Positions 34,216 to 41,998 of a DNA stretch of 64,000 bases are shown piece by piece; within the stretch, counting starts at the first letter, position 1, and each line of letters starts with the position of its first letter. The position numbers and the translations under genes are program-made. Below the pieces are notes generated by a model. That model had not been told where the DNA came from. It did no database searches and saw only the letters and a program-made list of their open reading frames with translations. Origin of the DNA: an uncultured Rothia sp. Its GTDB lineage: Bacteria; Actinomycetota; Actinomycetes; Actinomycetales; Micrococcaceae. The stretch covers positions 62,001 to 126,000 of the forward strand of contig NZ_CAKAPD010000005.1 of the NCBI RefSeq assembly GCF_916715725.1. The letters run 5' to 3'.

Positions 34216-35889
34216 ATGCGCGCACCAAAGGAGCTAGCACACCGGCTCACCACCCCCGGCGCACACGACGCACCTCTCTCACCCAAACTCTTGGACTACG
34301 TCAATAACCACCGTCTGCGCACGGTGATTATCGGCACCATCGGCTCCATCATGGTCACCCTCGGCTCATACGCCGTCGGCTGGCTCGCCGACAGCTCCAG
34401 CTTCTGGCGCTACGACATTATTCGAGCCATCCGATTCGAAGCCGCATGGGTCATCACCGGCATTATCATGCTCGCCCTCGGCGCCATGATTATGTGCCGT
34501 GAATGGTTGCGCATCTACCAGAAAATGGGCGACTGGAACGAACCCAGCACCATGCGTTGGATGATTGCCGTCATCACCAGCTGGTCCCTGCCGCAGATTT
34601 TCGCGTTCACCATCTACAGCCGCGACATGTTCTCCTACTACGGTCAGGGCATGGTCATGGCGCACGGCCTCAACCCGTACAAGCATGGCGTTTCCGAAAT
34701 CTCGAACTTCATGCAGAACGGTGCGGACCCCATGTGGGCGGAATCCCCGCCCCCGTACGGACCGGTCTCCCTCAAATTTGAAGAGTGGATTGTGCGCCTG
34801 GCGGGGGAGAACATCGACCTCTCCCTCTTCTACTTCCGCCTACTCTCCGTGCTCGCGGTTATCGGCATCCTCTTCTACGTGGCAAAGCTCGCCAAGGCAC
34901 ACGGCTTCAACCAGGTCCGCGCCCTCTGGCAGATCGGCCCGAACCCGCTGTTCATCGCATCGTTCATCGCCAGCGGCCACAACGACTCGCTCATGACCAT
35001 GTTCATGCTCGGCGGCCTCTACTACGCCAAGCGCTACCGCGACACCCGATGGGGCGGCCCGCTCGGCGTGACCTTCGTAGCCCTCGGTGTTGCCGTGAAG
35101 CCGCTCGCCCTCGTGGTGTTGCCCTTCGTGGGTCTGCTCTGGGCGGGTAAGAACGCCTCCTGGCCGCGCAAGTTCATCTTCTGGGCTCTTTCCGGCGTGT
35201 TGCTGCTCGCCGAAATGGCGCTCATGGGCTGGGTGACCGGACTGGAATTCGGCTGGATCAAGGCGCTCTCCACCACCGGCGGCCAGTACATCTGGTACAC
35301 CCCCTTCGGTCTGGTCATCGGCGCCGCATCCCTGTTCGTTCAGGGTGATGCCTTCGAGGTCATCCGCAAGCTCATCGAGACCGTTGGCAAGGGCATCGGC
35401 ATGCTCGGTGCGGTAGCCATGGCATTCGTCGGACGCGACCGCAACATCGTGCGCCACGCCGGCCTCGCCATCCTGTTCATGCTCCTGTGCAGCCCCATGA
35501 TTCAGCCCTGGTACCTGCTCTGGGCAATCCCGATGCTCGCCGCAACCGGCCTGCGCTCGCATTTCCAGCTCATGTGGTACTTCATCACCACGCTATTCTT
35601 CATGGCGTACGGTGTGAGCGACCAGCTGAACGTTTCGCCCTACCTGCGTGACTTCAACCAGGACATGGGTCGACTCATCGCGACCGTCATCTGCCTGGGC
35701 TACATCATCTACCTGGTCGCCCTCGACCCGGCAACCCGCCGCCTGGTGTACGTGAGCCTGCACCCCACGCAGATTCGCCGCACCACCATCCGCCTGTGGT
35801 GGCAGCTGTTCCCCGGCGCATCGAGCCGCCGCGCACGCCGCCGCGAGGCGAAGAAAGCAGAACGGGAAGCCGCCAAGGTAGGTTCCTAG
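34216..35889 (+). CDS. mptB: Polyprenol-phosphomannose-dependent alpha-1,6-mannosyltransferase, MptB type
   Basis: 557 residues from ATG 34216, which AAAGGGAG precedes; an upstream extension of the frame is not credible. It is an integral membrane protein of the GT-C fold with many hydrophobic segments (for example VIIGTIGSIMVTLGSYAVGW and WVITGIIMLALGAMIM). The first external loop has the conserved acidic YSRDMFSYYGQG motif (about residues 133-144), followed by GLNPY, PPPYGPVSL and the HND motif (GHNDSLMTMF), all hallmarks of this family. In Corynebacteriales MptB builds the alpha-1,6-mannan core of lipomannan; in Micrococcaceae it probably serves a lipomannan-like polymer. It ends with a basic tail (RRARRREAKKAERE). 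Confidence 0.88.
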   Translation: MRAPKELAHRLTTPGAHDAPLSPKLLDYVNNHRLRTVIIGTIGSIMVTLGSYAVGWLADSSSFWRYDIIRAIRFEAAWVITGIIMLALGAMIMCREWLRIYQKMGDWNEPSTMRWMIAVITSWSLPQIFAFTIYSRDMFSYYGQGMVMAHGLNPYKHGVSEISNFMQNGADPMWAESPPPYGPVSLKFEEWIVRLAGENIDLSLFYFRLLSVLAVIGILFYVAKLAKAHGFNQVRALWQIGPNPLFIASFIASGHNDSLMTMFMLGGLYYAKRYRDTRWGGPLGVTFVALGVAVKPLALVVLPFVGLLWAGKNASWPRKFIFWALSGVLLLAEMALMGWVTGLEFGWIKALSTTGGQYIWYTPFGLVIGAASLFVQGDAFEVIRKLIETVGKGIGMLGAVAMAFVGRDRNIVRHAGLAILFMLLCSPMIQPWYLLWAIPMLAATGLRSHFQLMWYFITTLFFMAYGVSDQLNVSPYLRDFNQDMGRLIATVICLGYIIYLVALDPATRRLVYVSLHPTQIRRTTIRLWWQLFPGASSRRARRREAKKAEREAAKVGS

Positions 35890-36009
35890 CGCGAACTCCT
35901 AACGTGCCCGTCTGGCTGGGTAGCCCGATGGGGCAACCTAGCGGAACAGCCTCCACCCGTAGAGGCGCGGTGCATGAGAGGCTCAAAATCTCATGTACCC
36001 TAGAGGAAG

Positions 36010-36085
36010 GCCTCAGTAGCTCAGAGGATAGAGCAGGAGCCTTCTAATCTCTTGGTCGGGGGTTCGATTCCCTCCTGGGGCGCCA
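36010..36085 (+). tRNA. tRNA-Arg(TCT)
   Basis: Acceptor GCCTCAG pairs with CTGGGGC; D-arm GCTC/GAGC; anticodon loop CTTCTAA gives TCT; T-arm GGGGG-TTCGATT-CCCTC; CCA is encoded. The last pair of the anticodon stem (31-39) is a C-T mismatch and the first is G-T, so the stem is weak. Confidence 0.92.
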
Positions 36086-36091
36086 CAGATG

Positions 36092-36133
36092 AAAACCGCC
36101 CCGCACCCTAAACTCAGGGTGCGGGGCGGTTTT
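36092..36133. terminator. Bidirectional terminator between tRNA-Arg and the HNH gene
   Basis: A perfect 18-bp stem (AAAACCGCCCCGCACCCT with its complement) flanked by A-run and T-run, fitting convergent transcription from the tRNA and the HNH gene. Confidence 0.85.
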
Positions 36134-36203
36134 CTGTATGCATTTACGTTTTGCGCCGCCGTACGTAAGGAGGCGGTGCCGGGAGACTACTTCTTGGTCG
36201 GGA

Positions 36204-37106
36204 CTATTTCTTCTTAGTCGGGTTCGTGTCCTTGCAGGAGTTGAGCACGCGCTCCATAACCTTCTTCTCGTCCGCGGTCACCCACAGCTTGTACTTCGCC
36301 TTCACGTGTACCTGACGAGCCACGTAGGTGCAGCGGTAGGCGGTGTTGCTCGGCAGCCACTCGGAGGCGTCCGCATCGGACTTCTGCTGGTTCGCCGGGC
36401 CGTCCGCTGCGAGCAGGTTCTCCGGGTCGTTCGCCAGCTGGCGGCGCTGCTCGGCGGTCAGATCCTGCGCGCCGGTCTGCCAGGCGTTCGACAGAGCCAC
36501 CACGTGGTCAATCTGCACAGCCGAAGAGGTCTTCTTGCCGCGCTTGAACTCGATGGTCTTGCCGGTGTACGGGTCATCCAGGGTGCCGGTAATGACGGTG
36601 CATGCGTGGGTCCTGACCTTGAAGCGAACGTTGGTCAGGTCGCGGCGCAGAATGTCGTCGCGGGTGTTGCACTTGTTGCCGTCAACGTCATCCCAGGCGG
36701 GGCCGAACTGGTCGCGAGAGTAACCGTTCTTCGACGCGCGATCCTTCACCTGCAGGGACGCCAGCTCGCTCTTCGCGGTCGCAAGATCTGGTGCGAGCGC
36801 GGTCGCGGGGTCAACCGCCTTGTAGGGGTTCTTGACCTCGGCGAGGGTTTCCGTTGCGACGTTCGCTTCTTCGTCATCTGCGGTGGAGGAGGTGCTCTTA
36901 TCGGTGCCGAGCAGGCCGTCCACGCCGTTCTTGCTCACGTAGACCAGACCAATAATCAGCACGATCACGGCAAGCACAGCGAGCAGACCGTAAATAAGGC
37001 GCTTCTTCTGCGGGTCCATCGAATCGGGTAGCTTGGGCAGGTTGCGCTGTAGCTGCTGAAGTTCCTGCAGGGAGGGCAGGTTGTTGTTCGCGGGCTTTTT
37101 GCTCAC
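36204..37106 (-). CDS. Membrane-anchored HNH-family endonuclease (DUF1524, GmrSD C-terminal-like)
   Basis: 300 residues. About 40 polar residues precede one hydrophobic segment (residues 40-58, LIYGLLAVLAVIVLIIGLVYV), so the enzyme domain is probably outside the membrane. The catalytic domain shows CNTRDDIL, the QIDHVVALSNAWQTGA motif (catalytic His), ANDPENLLAADGPANQQKSDADASEWLPSN and YRCTYVARQVHVKAKYKLWV, all typical of DUF1524 proteins related to the C-terminal domain of the GmrSD restriction system. No GmrS/GmrD ATP-binding partner is nearby, so restriction is not supported; a surface nuclease acting on external DNA fits better. It lies back to back with ssb. Confidence 0.88.
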   Translation of the reverse strand: MSKKPANNNLPSLQELQQLQRNLPKLPDSMDPQKKRLIYGLLAVLAVIVLIIGLVYVSKNGVDGLLGTDKSTSSTADDEEANVATETLAEVKNPYKAVDPATALAPDLATAKSELASLQVKDRASKNGYSRDQFGPAWDDVDGNKCNTRDDILRRDLTNVRFKVRTHACTVITGTLDDPYTGKTIEFKRGKKTSSAVQIDHVVALSNAWQTGAQDLTAEQRRQLANDPENLLAADGPANQQKSDADASEWLPSNTAYRCTYVARQVHVKAKYKLWVTADEKKVMERVLNSCKDTNPTKKK

Positions 37107-37286
37107 GGGTTCTCCAAGGCGGGTAGACGGGACGCGGCTGAGTGCACCGCATCATCAAGGATAGAGCGCGCGGGGCTGAAATAGTGAACTTGAGGGCAAA
37201 AATAGCCGCCCCGACGCTGAGATACCTATCACGACGTCGAATGGGGCGTAGTCGTCATATTTCTGCAGGAAGCATGTTGCCCGCGG

Positions 37287-37372
37287 GCGATTTTTGAAAA
37301 AATGGGGTGAAAAGTTCAAAAACTCTATCCACAGGCGGCGCTCAAAACTGCAAAACGCGCGGTTATCCACAG
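37287..37372 (+). promoter_or_regulatory. Upstream module of ssb, shared with yraN-yifB-dprA
   Basis: Contains GGGCG followed by TTTTTGAAAAA, ATG and TTCAAA blocks (37286-37320), CTATCCACAGG (37325-37335) and GGTTATCCACAG (37361-37372). The same blocks in the same order lie upstream of yraN (41376-41464). The last block is 80 bases before the ssb start and 78 before yraN. TTATCCACA equals the DnaA-box consensus. Confidence 0.55.
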
Positions 37373-37452
37373 AACCGGTAACCGCCGGATGCAGGAGCGG
37401 GTCAGCCCTGGCAAGGTGAAGGAACCCACCCACTAGTTTCTAAGGAGAAACC

Positions 37453-38061
37453 ATGAGCGACACCATCCTGATCCGCGGATTCACCGCCTCCGACCCGACA
37501 CTGAGCACCCTGCCCAACGGGGTGCCCGTCGTGAACTTTCGCCTCGCCAGCACCCCGCGCTGGCAGGACGCCACCGGCACCTGGAAAGAAGGCACCACCA
37601 ACTGGTACACCGTGAAAGCCTACCGTCGCCTCGCCCAGAACATTGCCACCTCCATTGAGAAGGGGCAGCCGCTGGTCGTGAGTGGCCGCCAGCGCATTAG
37701 CCGCTGGAACCGCGAAGACGGCACGCAGGGCACTACCGTAGAGGTGGATGCCCTCGGCATCGGTCACGACCTGAACTACGGTACGAGCACCTTTGCCCGC
37801 ACCGTGGAGAAGCGCACGGTCAACGAGGGCTCCCTGCAGAGTGCGTCTCAGCAGGACGCACCTCAGCTGGGTATGCCGCATTCGGGTGCGCCGTTGCAGG
37901 AGACGCCTCAGCCGGGCATGTCTCAGTACACGCAGCAGTATGCCCCTGCGCACGCACCCCAGCAGAACGCGGAGGCGCCGGGCGTGACCGCTCCGGGTGC
38001 TTCGGTGCAGAACGGGGGAGCACAGAGTGGCGTATCCCAGAGTGACGAACCCCCCTTCTAA
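37453..38061 (+). CDS. ssb: Single-stranded DNA-binding protein
   Basis: 202 residues. The N-terminal OB fold (residues 1-115) has ILIRGFTASDPTLSTLPNG, VVNFRLAS and NWYTVKAYRRLAQNIA. A Gln/Pro-rich disordered linker follows (residues 125-190), and the tail ends SDEPPF, the acidic tip that recruits repair and replication proteins. TAAGGAG precedes the ATG. It stands alone instead of in the rpsF-ssb-rpsR operon, which suggests that it is the second, competence or repair related SSB paralogue; the upstream module shared with dprA agrees. The main replicative copy, if separate, is outside this window. Confidence 0.9.
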   Translation: MSDTILIRGFTASDPTLSTLPNGVPVVNFRLASTPRWQDATGTWKEGTTNWYTVKAYRRLAQNIATSIEKGQPLVVSGRQRISRWNREDGTQGTTVEVDALGIGHDLNYGTSTFARTVEKRTVNEGSLQSASQQDAPQLGMPHSGAPLQETPQPGMSQYTQQYAPAHAPQQNAEAPGVTAPGASVQNGGAQSGVSQSDEPPF

Positions 38062-38078
38062 AAGTGCTCCCCGGATGC

Positions 38079-38107
38079 TTGCATAAACGCGGGTGCATTG
38101 GGATAAT
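38079..38107 (+). promoter_or_regulatory. Promoter of rplS
   Basis: TTGCAT (-35, 38079-38084), exactly 17 bases, GATAAT (-10, 38102-38107). Transcription would start near 38114, giving a leader of about 165 bases before the rplS ATG. Confidence 0.65.
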
Positions 38108-38113
38108 GGAGCA

Positions 38114-38278
38114 TTGTGTTGACATCGGGCACGCCCCTGCCGCAGGGGGAAGAGCGACCAACGATGTCAACCTTCGGGCACCAATCCTGTCCGAAGCATC
38201 AAGTTTTCTGTCCCGCAGTGGGGCAGAGCAATCTGAGTCTATTTGACCTGCGGCAGATGGCTCTGGAGATCTACAACT
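38114..38278 (+). promoter_or_regulatory. Structured 5' leader of rplS
   Basis: GTTGACATCG (38118-38127) pairs perfectly with CGATGTCAAC (38162-38171), enclosing an inner hairpin CCCCTGC/GCAGGGG. The structure starts within a few bases of the predicted transcript start. An L19-binding autoregulatory site is a reasonable guess; I cannot match it to a named leader family. Confidence 0.5.
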
Positions 38279-38626
38279 ATGCAGACTCTTGACTTCCTCG
38301 ACAAGAAGTCCCTCCGTGACGACGTCCCCGCATTCGGCCCCGGTGACACCCTGAACGTTCACGTTAAGATCGTTGAAGGTAAGAACCACCGTATCCAGGT
38401 CTTCAAGGGCTTCGTCGTTGGCCGCCAGGGTGCAGGCGTTCGCGAGACCTTCACCGTCCGCAAGGTTTCCTTCGGCGTTGGTGTTGAGCGTACCTTCCCC
38501 GTTCACTCTCCCTCCATCGAGAAGATTGAGCTGGTGACCCGCGGTGACGTCCGTCGTGCAAAGCTGTACTACATGCGCGACCGCCACGGTAAGGCTGCTC
38601 GTATCCGCGAGAAGCGCGAGTTCTAA
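38279..38626 (+). CDS. rplS: 50S ribosomal protein L19
   Basis: 115 residues starting MQTLDFLDKKSLRDD. Family landmarks are FGPGDTLNVHVKIVEGKNHR, RIQVFKGFVVGRQGAGVRETFTVRK, SFGVGVERTFPVHSPSIEKIE and the C-terminal RRAKLYYMRDRHGKAARIREK. L19 sits at the 30S-50S interface. It precedes lepB, as in most actinobacteria, but a strong terminator separates them. The frame extends 12 codons upstream without homology. Confidence 0.97.
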   Translation: MQTLDFLDKKSLRDDVPAFGPGDTLNVHVKIVEGKNHRIQVFKGFVVGRQGAGVRETFTVRKVSFGVGVERTFPVHSPSIEKIELVTRGDVRRAKLYYMRDRHGKAARIREKREF

Positions 38627-38652
38627 TCTTTATAGATACAGAATTCTGTTGC

Positions 38653-38695
38653 AAACCGCTCCCCAACCGCATTCTGCGGGAGAGGAGCGGTTTTT
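38653..38695 (+). terminator. Terminator of rplS
   Basis: AAACCGCTCC pairs with GGAGCGGTTT, followed by TTTTTGC. Confidence 0.85.
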
Positions 38696-38835
38696 GCATA
38701 TTCTGAGACCCCGCTTTCTGAGAACCTTGCCGCTCTCAGAAAATAAAAGCCCAAGAGCGCAAGCACTCTCGATACAATAGCTAGGTACCGTTTCACTCGA
38801 GCTAGGTATCTCTCAAACGAAAGGCTCACTCCAGC

Positions 38836-39975
38836 ATGGCAGACGACAAGAACACTGCGAACACCAGCCCCTTCCCCGAGGGATACCAGCCTCAAAGCCG
38901 CCGCGAGCGCCGCGAAATGGAAGAATACTTCGCGCGCCTCGCTGCCGAAAAGGCTACTGCAGAAAAGAGCGCCGCAGAGAATGATGGTGCTGAAAAGGTT
39001 GCACCCGAGAAGGCTACCCCCTGGAGCGCTGCCTCTTCCACCGAAAGCGATACTAAGAGCACCTCTGAGCGCGATCACGAGGTGGTAGCTAGCGCCGAGG
39101 CGAGCGCCGCCTCCGCAGATGCCGCCGTTGTGACTTCTTCCGCCGCGAAGAACACTAAGCGTGAAGAAACCACCGATGAGGAGAGTGCCGCAGACGTGGA
39201 AACCACCAAGGACTTCTCCGAAATGACCCCCAAGGAACGCCGCAAGGCAAAGCGTGCCGAACAGGCGGAGCTGACCTACTCCCAGGCGCAGGAAGAAGGC
39301 CGCCTCGGCGAATGGCTCTGGGTGCAGGCACGCGAGGGCGGTACCGTCATCCTCTACGCGCTGGTCATCGCATTCCTGGTCAAGACCTTCCTGCTGCGCG
39401 GCTTCTACATTCCTTCCGGCTCCATGGAGCAGACCCTGCAGGTCAACGACCGCGTGTTCATCAACGTGGCGGGCTCCTACTTTAGCGAACCCAAGCGCGG
39501 CGACGTCATCGTCTTCAAGGACTCTCAGGGCTGGATTCCCTCCACCCAGAAGACCAGCAGCCCGCTCAAGGATGCCCTGTCCTTCGCGGGTATTCTGCCG
39601 GATACCTCCTCGAACTTCCTGGTCAAGCGCGTTATCGGTACCCCCGGTGACGTGGTCGAAAGCGACGGCAACGGTAAAATCAAGGTCAACGGCGTAGAGA
39701 TTACCGAACCGTACCTGTACCCCGGCAACCCGCCCTCGGAGGTCCCCTTCAAGGTGACGGTGCCCGCCGGCAAGTACTTCGTCATGGGCGACCACCGCAG
39801 CAACTCCGCCGACTCCCGCTACCACATTAGCGACGGCACCGCGTTCATCTCCAAGGATGACGTGCAGGGTAACGTGTTCGTGGTGGCGTGGCCGCTGAAC
39901 CACTTCGGTCTGCTGCAGGATCAGAGCTCGGTGTTCTCCTCGATTCCCGCACCGACCTCCACCCCGAGCGAGTAA
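38836..39975 (+). CDS. lepB: Signal peptidase I
   Basis: 379 residues, longer than usual because of a charged Ala/Glu/Lys-rich cytoplasmic N-terminus of about 165 residues. One membrane segment follows (VILYALVIAFLVKTFLLRGFY), then the catalytic Ser in PSGSMEQTL, GDVIVFKD, the catalytic Lys in LVKRVIGTPGDVV, and GDHRSNSADSR. It cleaves Sec and Tat signal peptides after secretion, so it should process the many SLH precursors of this window. A TACAAT at 38773-38778 is a possible -10 box. Confidence 0.95.
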   Translation: MADDKNTANTSPFPEGYQPQSRRERREMEEYFARLAAEKATAEKSAAENDGAEKVAPEKATPWSAASSTESDTKSTSERDHEVVASAEASAASADAAVVTSSAAKNTKREETTDEESAADVETTKDFSEMTPKERRKAKRAEQAELTYSQAQEEGRLGEWLWVQAREGGTVILYALVIAFLVKTFLLRGFYIPSGSMEQTLQVNDRVFINVAGSYFSEPKRGDVIVFKDSQGWIPSTQKTSSPLKDALSFAGILPDTSSNFLVKRVIGTPGDVVESDGNGKIKVNGVEITEPYLYPGNPPSEVPFKVTVPAGKYFVMGDHRSNSADSRYHISDGTAFISKDDVQGNVFVVAWPLNHFGLLQDQSSVFSSIPAPTSTPSE

Positions 39976-39987
39976 GCGAGCTTGGAA

Positions 39988-40818
39988 ATGATGGTGAGCG
40001 CCCAGAAGAGCGCAACGAAACCCACTCAAGCTAAGCCCGCGAAGACAACCCCGCCCGCCGCCGACCTTGAGTACGAGCAGCAGCTCTTCGCCTCCGGTGC
40101 CCGCACGGTTGCCGGAATCGACGAGGTAGGCCGCGGCTCCATGGCGGGCCCGGTCACCGTGGGCGTCGCAATCCTCACCCCGGACGCCACCCTCGAGGTG
40201 GGCGGGCTGATCGACTCCAAGGCGCTCTCACCGGCACGCCGCGAATCCATGGTTCCTGAAATCCGCCAGTGGTGCGCCGTGGCGGTCGGACACGTGGAAC
40301 CGGCGGACATTGACCGGCTCGGCATGACCCTCTCGCTGAGGCTTGCCGCCCAGCGTGCGCTCGCAGAGCTGGCGCGCCGCGGATACCGTGCCGACGCCGC
40401 CCTGCTGGACGGTAAGCACGACTGGTTTACGCCTCCGCAGGAGGACCTGTTCAGTGCCCTGGCACCGGACCCGGCGCAGGCGCACTACAACGCCCTGCTT
40501 GCCCAGGCATGGGACGGTGTGGGTGAGGGTGGTGCAGATGAGCCCGCGCAGATGCCGGTGACCATGGTCATCAAGGGTGACTATAAGTGCGCCTCCATCG
40601 CCGCCGCCTCGGTGGTTGCGAAGGTCGAACGTGACGAGCTGATGGTCCAGCTGGACGCCCGCTACCCGGGGTACGGCTGGGCAAAGAACAAGGGCTACGG
40701 ATCTGCCGCTCACCGCGAGGCGATTAGTGTGCAGGGCCCCAGCCCGCAGCATCGACTCTCATGGTCGCTTCCGGCGACTGCCGAGCAGATTGAGGCGGCG
40801 GCTGCACAGCGCGGCTAA
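39988..40818 (+). CDS. rnhB: Ribonuclease HII
   Basis: About 276 residues. RNase HII motifs: the catalytic Asp and Glu in AGIDEVGRGSMAGPV (about residues 40-54), DSKALSPARRE, the Asp in ALLDGKHDW and a final acidic residue in KVERDELM. It removes ribonucleotides and RNA primers from DNA. Start is uncertain: TTG 39982, ATG 39988, ATG 39991 and GTG 39994 are all in frame and none has a clear Shine-Dalgarno sequence. It begins about a dozen bases after lepB and is probably cotranscribed. Confidence 0.93.
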   Translation: MMVSAQKSATKPTQAKPAKTTPPAADLEYEQQLFASGARTVAGIDEVGRGSMAGPVTVGVAILTPDATLEVGGLIDSKALSPARRESMVPEIRQWCAVAVGHVEPADIDRLGMTLSLRLAAQRALAELARRGYRADAALLDGKHDWFTPPQEDLFSALAPDPAQAHYNALLAQAWDGVGEGGADEPAQMPVTMVIKGDYKCASIAAASVVAKVERDELMVQLDARYPGYGWAKNKGYGSAAHREAISVQGPSPQHRLSWSLPATAEQIEAAAAQRG

Positions 40819-40896
40819 GGCGCAGGACGCGGCACCCTCGGGAGCCCGCATGCTACCGCTGAATCAGTACTAAGAAAGCCCAGGAAAGGAAGAGTA

Positions 40897-41223
40897 GTGA
40901 GCGCAGAAGACCTCGAAAACTACGAGACCGACGCCCAAATGGCGCTCTACCGCGAATACAAAGACGTCATGTCGCTCTTTAGCTACGCGGTAGAAACCGA
41001 CCGACGCTTCTACCTGGCAAACCAGGTGGACGTCACCCCGCACGTGCAGGACGGCACCCTCTACTTTGAGGTGAGCATGAGCGACGTGTGGGTGTGGGAT
41101 GTATTCCGCTCCAACCGCTTTGTGAAGAAGGTACACGCCTACTCGGTGCGTGACGTGAACGTGGAGGAGCGCCTGCCCAACCAGGAGTTCACCGTGCCGG
41201 AAATGCCGGACTTCAACGCCTAG
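40897..41223 (+). CDS. DUF2469 family protein
   Basis: 108 residues from GTG 40897, with AAAGGAAGAG upstream. The sequence (MSAEDLENYETDAQMALYRE, then YKDVMSLFSYAVETDRRFYLAN, ending FTVPEMPDFNA) is the highly conserved actinobacterial DUF2469 protein that regularly lies between rnhB and yraN. Function unknown. The acidic N-terminus and absence of signal or membrane segment point to a cytoplasmic protein. Confidence 0.93.
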   Translation: MSAEDLENYETDAQMALYREYKDVMSLFSYAVETDRRFYLANQVDVTPHVQDGTLYFEVSMSDVWVWDVFRSNRFVKKVHAYSVRDVNVEERLPNQEFTVPEMPDFNA

Positions 41224-41375
41224 TTCAAGCCCGATTCAATGCCTTGCCGGGGGGGGGTAACCGCGGGTAGGCGCGCCGGTGCCCAAGTTGCCGGGCGGCG
41301 GGACTGAGTGATGAAAGTGCGCGCAGAACCAGGCGACGAACCTGCGCAAATATGACGCGCCGAATCGGCGCACGG

Positions 41376-41464
41376 GCGGTATTTTTGAAAAATATGCCCC
41401 AAAATTTCAAATAAACGACTGTGGATAACCTCTAATTCCTTCTGGAAGCCGAGGTTATCCACAG
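41376..41464 (+). promoter_or_regulatory. Upstream module of yraN-yifB-dprA, shared with ssb
   Basis: Blocks GGGCGG, TTTTTGAAAAA, ATG and TTTCAAA (41376-41413), CTGTGGATAACC (41419-41430) and GGTTATCCACAG (41453-41464), in the order and at the distance from the start codon found before ssb. Confidence 0.55.
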
Positions 41465-41469
41465 TTTTT
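41418..41469 (+). terminator. Hairpin with U-run upstream of yraN
   Basis: ACTGTGGATAACCTC pairs perfectly with GAGGTTATCCACAGT and is followed by TTTTT. It looks like the terminator of the lepB-rnhB-DUF2469 group, but its two arms are also the WTATCCACA blocks of the shared module, so it may be a regulatory hairpin. Confidence 0.6.
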
Positions 41470-41542
41470 CGTTAACCACCTTCGAGCACGCGCGCGGCGG
41501 GCACAGTAGAAGCACAACCGCTATCTACCGGGGGAGAGACCC

Positions 41543-41998
41543 ATGACAACAGCCCGAATAACAGCCCGCGCCGCAACCCGAAGCGCACCCAACAGAACCC
41601 AGCTCCAGCGAACCCTGCCCCGCGCCCACAGCGTCGGGCGTTGGGGTGAGGAGCTGACCGCCCGCATCCTGGAGGCGAACGGCTACCGCATCCTGGAGAG
41701 GAACTGGCGCCCGCCCGCCGGACTGGAACACGAACAGATCCGCGGGGAGCTCGATCTGATTGCCATCGACCCCGAGGATGAACTGGTGTTCGTTGAGGTC
41801 AAGACCCGCAGCAGCGAAGACTTCGGGCACCCGTTCGCGTCCATTGACCGCGATAAGGCACGCCGCACGCGCTCGCTGGCGATTCTCTGGTGCCGCCTGC
41901 GTGAGAACCTGGATTTTCCGCGCTTTCGCATTGACGCAATTGCGGTGACCGGAACCTGCGAAACCTTCACCTTCGAGCATCTGAAGGCGGTGGCGTAA
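41543..41998 (+). CDS. yraN: YraN family protein (UPF0102), predicted endonuclease
   Basis: 151 residues; GGGGGAGAG precedes the ATG. After about 30 basic residues comes the family core: GRWGEELTARILEANGYRILERNWR, GELDLIAIDPEDELVFVEVKTRSS (the D...E-x-K pattern of a PD-(D/E)XK-like nuclease fold) and ASIDRDKARRTRSLA. The biochemical role is unproven. Its stop codon overlaps the start of yifB (TAATG), so translation is coupled and the two belong to one operon with dprA. Confidence 0.92.
   Translation: MTTARITARAATRSAPNRTQLQRTLPRAHSVGRWGEELTARILEANGYRILERNWRPPAGLEHEQIRGELDLIAIDPEDELVFVEVKTRSSEDFGHPFASIDRDKARRTRSLAILWCRLRENLDFPRFRIDAIAVTGTCETFTFEHLKAVA

Noticed and set aside
36204..37106. GmrSD-type restriction system
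   Set aside because: Only the DUF1524-like nuclease is present, fused to a membrane anchor; the GmrS/GmrD nucleotide-binding part (DUF262) and a partner gene are absent.
37363..41463. TTATCCACA boxes as part of a replication origin
   Set aside because: Only two or three boxes per site, no dnaA, dnaN or rpmH nearby, and no AT-rich unwinding cluster of the usual type. A regulatory role fits better.
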